DNA of 64,000 nucleotides, from positions 2,356,001-2,420,000 of the forward strand of contig JAJFPB010000002.1 of the NCBI GenBank assembly GCA_020881915.1, read 5' to 3'. This DNA is from Paramyrothecium sp. XJ0827 (taxonomy: Eukaryota; Ascomycota; Sordariomycetes; Hypocreales; Stachybotryaceae). The notes under the pieces were generated by a model that was not told the DNA's origin, searched no databases, and saw only the letters and a program-made list of their open reading frames with translations. Made by a program: the position numbers and the translations under genes. Positions within the stretch are counted from its first letter, which is position 1. Each line of letters begins with the position of its first letter. This document shows positions 57,848-64,000 of the stretch, one piece after another.

Positions 57848-59391
57848 TCACCGCTCCTCCTTTAGGGGTTCTGATGAGTCCTTCTTGCCCTTGGTACCGG
57901 CCTGCTTGGCAAACTCCTTCCAGAGAGCCACAATGTCCTCGTTGCCTTCGTTCTTCTCCACCAGTAGGTTCTTCAACCACTTGTTCTCCGTCTCCAGCTG
58001 GGACACCTTGCTCTCCAGCGAAGATACCTTCTCCGACATCTCCTTGGCCGACTTCTCCAGTGCCTGCTCGCGCTGCTTCTTCTTGAAGCGGAAGCGGGCG
58101 CTGGCTGCCGTGTTGCGCCGGCGCTTATCCTCCTCAGCGGCATGCCGGGAGGCGTCCTCCAGATTCTCGGACTGGGGTGTAACAGGCACTGCGTCCGACT
58201 TGCGCTTCTCGCCTACGCGAGCGGTGTCCTGGGAGTAGTGAGACTGCTGCTGCTGCTGCTGCTGCTGCTGAGCAGCTAGCTGGTTGCCGTAGACAGCTCC
58301 ATGGTTGGGCTGCAGAGGCGGGAACGCAGGAGGGGCATCGGTGAAGGCGTTCAGCGATGGTGCGGGATAGGCGGCTGTGAAATCAGGGAAGTTGAAGTCG
58401 CCTGCCATGGTCGACGCATTAGCCACAGTCTTTGATAGAATCATTTGGCGCGATAGTTCATCATTGGGCCCTAGCAGAGAACAACAGGGTAGATGGTGAA
58501 GATGACCGTGACGGCCATCACGCAGCCGGTGTCCGAGACAGAAATGCACAAAGCAAGAGGTATCATCCGCGGGCCTTTTCTGGCTGCGGACGTGGGGGTG
58601 GATGGTGGAGAGGCTGTCCCATGGGGCAGACAAGGGCGATTAGGAGCTAATCACGAGAAATTGCGCCATCGCCCCTAATTTGTCATCCCAGTACCAGAGT
58701 TGCAGCCGACTCCACACTAGCCGCACCCTGACAATGGCTGCAGTCTTGGTGCAACTTTGCCCAATGATAGCCAGAGGTGGTAAAGAAAGGTAGGTCAGGA
58801 CTGCAAGCGACCGGTAGTGCACCTGCGGGGGGCAGAGAAGCAGGGAGGTTTGGGAGCGAACTGAGGGTTTGATGTAAGAGTGGGGTGGGGACCGTCATTG
58901 GCCGTCGGGTGTTCGGAGAGTGATGATTCAGCCCCGCGCAGAGAGCAACCAAGGCCACATGAAAGGGTAGGGAACGAGGTGCGAAGGTAAGACGGTAAAA
59001 GAGCAGCAAGGCGGGAAAGAGAGGTGCCTGACAAGTGCTTGGATTTCGAGGAATTGAATGGGAGGGAGAGAGACGATATTAAAAAAATGGAGGTAGACTC
59101 ACCACTAGGCATGAAGTCGATGTTGTGCATGTTGCCCATAACAGAGGTGGCCGGTGTAACGGTCTCGGAGGCAGGCTCGTGGGTCGTCTCAACGTCGCCC
59201 TTGACGGGCTGCGCCTGGAAGTCGGTGTTCTGGCCCGAGTCGAAGTCGAAGAATTCCGTGTTGGTGAAGAGGGTCAGGCCATTCTCCATGTCAAAGTTCT
59301 CGTCACCAGTGGTGTCGTGAGGGCTGATGGTGTTCAGATCCCGAAGGTACTGCGACACGTTGGGGCCTCGCCGGCCGTTGTAGCTCGCCAT
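57848..59391 (-). CDS. cys-3: bZIP sulfur-metabolism regulator CYS3/MetR
   Basis: A positive regulator of sulfate uptake and assimilation genes, under sulfur limitation. Exons 59391-59103 and 58401-57848 give about 280 residues. The start YNGRRGPNVSQYLRDLNTI is the signature N terminus of MetR/CYS3. The bZIP runs from about residue 188: basic region RRRNTAASARFRFKKKQREQ, then a leucine zipper with regularly spaced Leu (SSLESKVSQLETENKWLKNLL). A nine-Gln run lies before it. The intron is about 0.7 kb, unusually long here. I prefer the acceptor at 58401, because it joins FMPSG to DFNFPDF as in homologues and has a CTAAT branch site 18 bases upstream. An acceptor at 58470 stays in frame and adds 23 residues. 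A short isoform could start at the Met near 58408. Confidence 0.88.
58244..58270 (-). repeat. CAG-type trinucleotide repeat (poly-Gln)
   Basis: Nine CTG units on the plus strand, encoding nine Gln in the CYS3/MetR regulator between its N-terminal region and the bZIP. Such runs are prone to length change. Confidence 0.9.
58402..59102 (-). other. Long intron of the cys-3 gene
   Basis: About 700 bases, starting GTGAGT and ending ATGGCAG (or CTGCTAG if the upstream acceptor is used). Other introns in the window are mostly 50-110 bases. It contains scattered open frames on both strands, none with recognisable content. Confidence 0.6.
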
Positions 59392-62029
59392 TCTGGTTAA
59401 AAAGCCAGAGGGATTGGGGCGATCGAAATCGAGAGGCAGTCGTTCGAGGCCTTGTATGAGTCTCTGCCGTCGCCGAAAGATGGCCCTGCCGTTGCTAGCA
59501 GGCGTGCAGCGGTCGGAGATTATAGGTGCCGAACGTCAATCGCGAGTTCCGAAGGTACCCTTGAATCTGCTGATTCCTGCCAAACAGTCGCTTCCGCTCG
59601 AGATTTTTCCTTTCGATATCGCTCTGCGATGTGTATTGTGACGAGGTGGTTGGGTATCAAGAAATCGAGGGGTATCGTGCGATGGCGACGATTCACTAAT
59701 TGATGGGTGATGGAGGGAAGAAAAGTGCGGCGTGGTGGGCTCGGCCTGGGTTTGTACCAACAAGCCAACACTAAAGTTTTCAAGTCCACTTCCCTAGGTA
59801 CCTGGTCTTCATGCGGGCTTTTACAGCGAAGGCAGCGCCGATTCAGCACCGTAGCGGCTTTTGGAGACTTTAGCAGGGTGGGGCGGGAGATGGAGGGAGA
59901 GGGCCACAGCTGCTTGCAACCCACACCAACACCACCTTGACCACCTATTCCTTACACAACACAACACACCAGCCTCGACTCTGCCTGGCTAGAGGTGGTA
60001 GGACCCCCCACTCTGCTGGCTACGAAATTTGCCCCACGCTCCGACAGGGCCAGGCGTGGGATGATGGTGACTCGTGCGAGCGAGGTGGGCAACAGCCGCA
60101 GCACCCTCCTGTTTATGGCCCAAGGTGAGAGAGGGAGAGGGACCAAAGGGTACGTCCTTGAAATGATGACGCTTTCTTCCCAAGTCGTCCCAGCACCAGT
60201 CCAGATCGCCCACGATCGCCTGTCGCGCCCTTGGGCTGTTGAATCTGACGTCGTCCACCACGTTTTGAGTCTACATGGTGTAACCGACGACCCGTAATAA
60301 AGTGACCGAAGTCCTGACCGACCGGGCGGGCGAGCGGACGCTGGGTTGGACTTGATGCAATGTGGACCCTTTCACCTTCGTGAATCCAGAGGTGAGGCAC
60401 TGGAAGGGTAGGTACTGTCCCTCACCCGACATTAACGCGGCGGAATGGTTGATTACCAATAGTCGAGTCCGTACCCGCCTTCGATTACCGTGCCTGTTTG
60501 ACGCGCCCTGTCCTTAGCATGTCGAATTATTCACAACCCCGTCGTCTGCCAATCACAGCTCGTGCTTCAAGGCAGTGACAGGTCCCCCGCCCGTTCTTTG
60601 CCCCGAACAGGACTGGGGTCGACGAAAGCGCAGGCTGCAAAGAAGCTGCTGTGGCGCGCCAGACGCACTGCTGTTCACGGTCAAGCAGAGCCCGGCCACA
60701 ACGTTACTTTGCCGGTCGTTTTCACTGGGCGTTCAGCGCCAACCTGTCGGGAAACGACACTGCGACACTCCCCGACCCCTGTCACGGCGTTTCCCTCGGC
60801 ACGGCTGTTGGATGGTCCCCTCTGTGCCCATAGTTCCACCTGAACTTTCCCTTCCAGGCATGCTACGGTGATCTTGCGCTTCAAAACCTGGATTTGCTCG
60901 GCCAGATCCCCGAGAAGACCCTTCCGTGTCAAGATCTAGGCGCACATGCTTGTGCTGCCAAAGTACCCACACATTCCTCTCTCCCTTACCTTAGTCATTT
61001 TCTACTTATTTCCCAGCTCACATCTCCAAGCCCCCCTGTTGCGGCGCTCTCCGAAGAGCAGTTTGTGACATCCCACGTCCGCCATGGATCTATCCGCAAA
61101 GTGCAACCCCCATGGGCAATTTCCACTTAACACGCACACACACAAAAACCCATAGTCGCCGAAGGACCCTGGTGATGGGATCATGTGCTGTGTACGCCAC
61201 GAGTGCTACCGCATGTGCCGTGGGAGACGCACCATGGCTGAAATACGGTGCCTTGTGAGGGTTACCGAACTCGGAAGTGGTTTGTGAGTGGTCGGCCTTA
61301 GGTAAGCCATCGGCCGATCATCCCCGTTGCCGGTTCCGGTCGACCGGGAACAAACCACGGAATCTGTGAAGCTATGTTCAATTGTTCCAATTCCTCCGTA
61401 GTGTTTGCCCGTCCATGTTCGCTTTAAACCAGGGTGCTCTGAGCCGATTCATGATTTTCGGCATAAGAGACAACCTATATGGTTTCCCATGGGCGGGGTT
61501 CCCCCAGTCACCGGGCAGGTAAGTCGGTGTCTTTATTGGCCGAGCAGCGACAAAATATGCACCGGAACCGCCACCAGAACCTCCACTCCATTACTACTAT
61601 GCATGTAATGCAAGTGGGCGACAATTTCTGAGCCGATGGCTGACGGCAATATCGTTCGATGCAAGAAAAACTCCGTGAGAGCAATATAGAGTCAAGGTAG
61701 TTGTGTAACCGGGTTTCCAAACCTGCCGGTGCGGGTCGCAGACGGCATGGTCCGTGCGCTACCATTGGCTCGACGCGTTCAGGAACAACCTCCATCGCGT
61801 CTCAGTTGTCAACGCGTTGACCGAGCGCCTTGATTGAAAGCAGACGGACTCACCAGAACTATCACGGCTAGACTATGTGGATTTGTTGCAACCATAACTG
61901 GTTATGCCGTTATCATAGCCCTGCTCAACAACAAAGCCCCATGGCCTCCTCATCTTCCTAAGCGGAACCCCGCCTCTGTAACTGGTGCATAACAGTCGTC
62001 GACTGCCGGCTTCTGGCTGAGCCGAAGTC
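59392..62029. other. Large divergent intergenic region
   Basis: This 2.6-kb gap lies between the divergent cys-3 and CHL4 genes. TACCT/AGGTA copies lie at about 59554, 59806 and 60410. I looked for the CYS3 palindrome ATGRYRYCAT upstream of cys-3 and saw no clean copy. Short frames overlap on both strands; none is convincing. Confidence 0.5.
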
Positions 62030-63562
62030 ATGCCTCGTATATCTGTGCCGACGGCCGCAAGACTGCCCTCAACCCTACGCGTTGATGCCTCAAATCAAGC
62101 CGTCTCTAAACTGCTAGGCCGGCTGTCTCGGGAGTCCCTCATCTCGCTTGCTCTCGACTGGTTGGATGAGGAAACCGTCCCGAATGCCATCCCCTACCTC
62201 GATGAAGGCGGCGACGATGGCGAGGATGAAGCAGCCGATGACATCTATCCACCTTGCAGTTCCATCCAAGAACTGCAGCAGCTCTACCTAGATATGCAGG
62301 ATCAAAAGGGCTCAAAGCGCGACGTAGCTAGTCGTATCCTGGAAGGAGATTGGCGCCATGGGTTGACCATGTATCAACTCGCCATGGCAGACCTGACTTA
62401 TTTGGACGATCATCCATCATCACAAAAATGGTCGGCATACCAAATACTGCCACTGCAAACCCCACTGAAAGGTCCCGACGAGGAGCAAATCATAAGGGTG
62501 GACAAAAAGAGCCTCGAGATCCCACGATTTCACCCTGCCACTTTCCTAGAGAATTTACAGGATCAGGTCCTGCCCGATGTCAAAGCGCACTATCAATTCT
62601 ACCGACCAAAGGACTTTCCGGTCCTCATTCTACGGATATTTGTCGTAGAATCGCCTTACAACAGCACATTGGCCCTACGAGGCCCTGGGGTCGACGACAA
62701 TTCCACAAACTTTGACTCATCAAAAACCGTTTATCTCGCCTTCCCCGATGGATCGCCCTCACTCTATATCACGAAGTCTCAGAGTACCGGGACTACCAGT
62801 GCTGGTGAATCAAGAAGTTTGCACAATCTCATCGTTGACGGGGTGTCGAAAGCCCTTTCTCGACCTCGGCAGCGGTATACACTGAAAACGACAAACATCA
62901 CGAGCAGAAACCTAAGGGCACTGCTGGCTACGAAAGGATCTGGACGTGGGAACGCAGCAGGCGGAGGCTGGAGTATCTATGCGGACGATAAGCTGAAGGC
63001 GTCACCGCTGGATACAGTCCTCCCCACACCACCTTTGTCAAGAGATTCATCTGACCCGGACAACGTCCGCAAACGACAGCTTCCACTGAATGTAAGGTCG
63101 AATGTGTCGAAGCGAGCGAGAATGGTTGCCCAAGCACGGTTCGGGATGTCGGGCATCGTCACTGATGGCAAGGGGGTAGAGAAGGTCGAAGTACTCTTGA
63201 AGGATGAGTTTCCCATGCCCAAGGGCTTCGTGGATCATGAGTCAGATGAGGAACAAAACGGAGTCGCAGCCGCAGAGGCTTCGAAGCGACGACGCAGCCA
63301 GATTGAATCGATTTCGGGGCAGGTGAGCGGAGATGAAGAGGACGACATGGGACTGGGCAAATCGGGCAGTTCGTCCGGCTGGACGCCTATGGTCAAGATC
63401 AGTTTCCAGGGACAGCATGTCTTTGCCGGCATCCGTCAGCTCGTTGAGGCAGGAATCATTAACGGTGAACGCATGCCAGGATGGATGACGGGAGAAGAAG
63501 CCGTGACGACTGGCGTCGTTGCGCAGGGACGGATACAGAGTCGTACAGGGTCAGGAGTATGA
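62030..63562 (+). CDS. chl4: Kinetochore protein CHL4/Mis15 (CENP-N)
   Basis: A subunit of the inner kinetochore (CCAN/Ctf19 complex) that recognises centromeric nucleosomes and is needed for faithful chromosome segregation. It is intronless, 510 residues. The N-terminal helical region (LSRESLISLALDWLDEETVP), an acidic stretch, SKRDVASRILEGDWRHGLTMYQLAMADL and the later VLILRIFVVESPYN segment match the CENP-N/CHL4 family. The central part is a Ser/Lys-rich linker, and the C terminus (VKISFQGQHVFAGIRQLVEAG) is the other conserved end. Lengths of about 450-550 are usual for fungal members. It is divergent from cys-3 across 2.6 kb, so promoter sharing is unlikely. Confidence 0.92.
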   Translation: MPRISVPTAARLPSTLRVDASNQAVSKLLGRLSRESLISLALDWLDEETVPNAIPYLDEGGDDGEDEAADDIYPPCSSIQELQQLYLDMQDQKGSKRDVASRILEGDWRHGLTMYQLAMADLTYLDDHPSSQKWSAYQILPLQTPLKGPDEEQIIRVDKKSLEIPRFHPATFLENLQDQVLPDVKAHYQFYRPKDFPVLILRIFVVESPYNSTLALRGPGVDDNSTNFDSSKTVYLAFPDGSPSLYITKSQSTGTTSAGESRSLHNLIVDGVSKALSRPRQRYTLKTTNITSRNLRALLATKGSGRGNAAGGGWSIYADDKLKASPLDTVLPTPPLSRDSSDPDNVRKRQLPLNVRSNVSKRARMVAQARFGMSGIVTDGKGVEKVEVLLKDEFPMPKGFVDHESDEEQNGVAAAEASKRRRSQIESISGQVSGDEEDDMGLGKSGSSSGWTPMVKISFQGQHVFAGIRQLVEAGIINGERMPGWMTGEEAVTTGVVAQGRIQSRTGSGV

Positions 63563-64000
63563 CAGTCGTTTGCGGAAGCGGGAGTATTGGCGTCCAAAAC
63601 TATATTTATGCAGCGGCTGAAGCAGATACCCAGATGATTATTTAATCGCATTTCAACAAGTCTGGCCGACGTAACATGTTTGAACAGAAGAACGGGACAG
63701 CAGTGACGTAAAGTATAGAGAATGCCGAAACACTTTTCATCTGGCCTGGGCCCTGGAGACACCGGGGCGTCAGATCCGACGGGAAGAAAGACTTGGCCAT
63801 TCAAAAGGGGGGCGGATGATGTCCTTGGCAACGATGCAAGCGAAGCTGCGTGTAGCCGCATGCCCAGATACACTCCTGTTTCACAGTTTCTCACTGCATT
63901 CTATGTGCAACCCGCTGGCCGTTACTTGACCAATCGAATTATTTAGAAACAAGGAATGGCGGCTCGCTCAATGAAAAGGAATCACATAAAAAGGAGGGGG
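63563..64000. other. Intergenic, window end
   Basis: The 438 bases after the CHL4 stop contain short frames on both strands, including one minus frame that overlaps the end of CHL4. No gene is supported before the window ends. Confidence 0.55.

Noticed and set aside
59392..60200. CYS3 self-binding sites in its own promoter
   Set aside because: Autoregulation is known in Neurospora, but I found no clean ATGRYRYCAT palindrome here by eye.

Overview
The window is nuclear DNA from a filamentous ascomycete, most likely a Sordariomycete and probably from the Hypocreales. The evidence is: genes split by short introns (mostly about 50-110 nt) with GT...AG ends and CTAAC/CTGAC-like branch sites; a pyrG-type orotidine decarboxylase with the long acidic insertion of filamentous fungi; typical Pezizomycotina proteins (Het-C, CYS3/MetR, a Zn2Cys6 regulator); no operons; and gene gaps of 0.4-4.7 kb. 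I assigned exon junctions by hand from splice sites, reading phase and family knowledge. I saw no transposon, CRISPR array, rRNA or convincing tRNA.

Layout, left to right. 0.5-7 kb: a mitochondrial PP2C phosphatase (minus), a BTB-like protein (plus) and phosphatidylinositol synthase (minus). 7-11.7 kb: a gene-poor gap. 11.7-21.3 kb, all plus: orotidine decarboxylase, a Zn2Cys6 regulator, a CCCH zinc-finger protein and the SRP19 homologue. 21.8-30.5 kb: dynactin p150Glued (minus), a small secreted protein that looks broken (plus) and an HMG-box regulator of the FMF-1/Ste11 kind (minus). 31.8-38.5 kb: the RVB1 AAA+ ATPase (minus), the heterokaryon-incompatibility protein Het-C (plus), then a small unknown gene with an apparent frameshift. 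40.7-50.5 kb: fatty acid 2-hydroxylase, a three-RRM splicing factor, a coiled-coil protein of unknown role (all plus) and a VWA-domain protein (minus). 53.7-63.6 kb: a class I/II aminotransferase with a 13-nt exon, a small conserved unknown protein, the sulfur regulator CYS3/MetR (minus) and the kinetochore protein CHL4/CENP-N (plus).

Most genes are housekeeping genes and do not form one pathway. Loose themes are membrane lipids (PI synthase, fatty acid 2-hydroxylase), dynein transport and chromosome segregation (p150Glued, CHL4), RNA and protein biogenesis (RSD1-like, SRP19, RVB1), and regulation, self-recognition or mating (Zn2Cys6, CYS3, HMG box, Het-C). I found no obvious new multi-gene system. 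The best leads are local: two probably disrupted small genes, a GC-AG intron, tandem splice donors four bases apart, micro-exons, a 0.7-kb intron in the sulfur regulator, and a recurring TACCT/AGGTA motif in the gene gaps.
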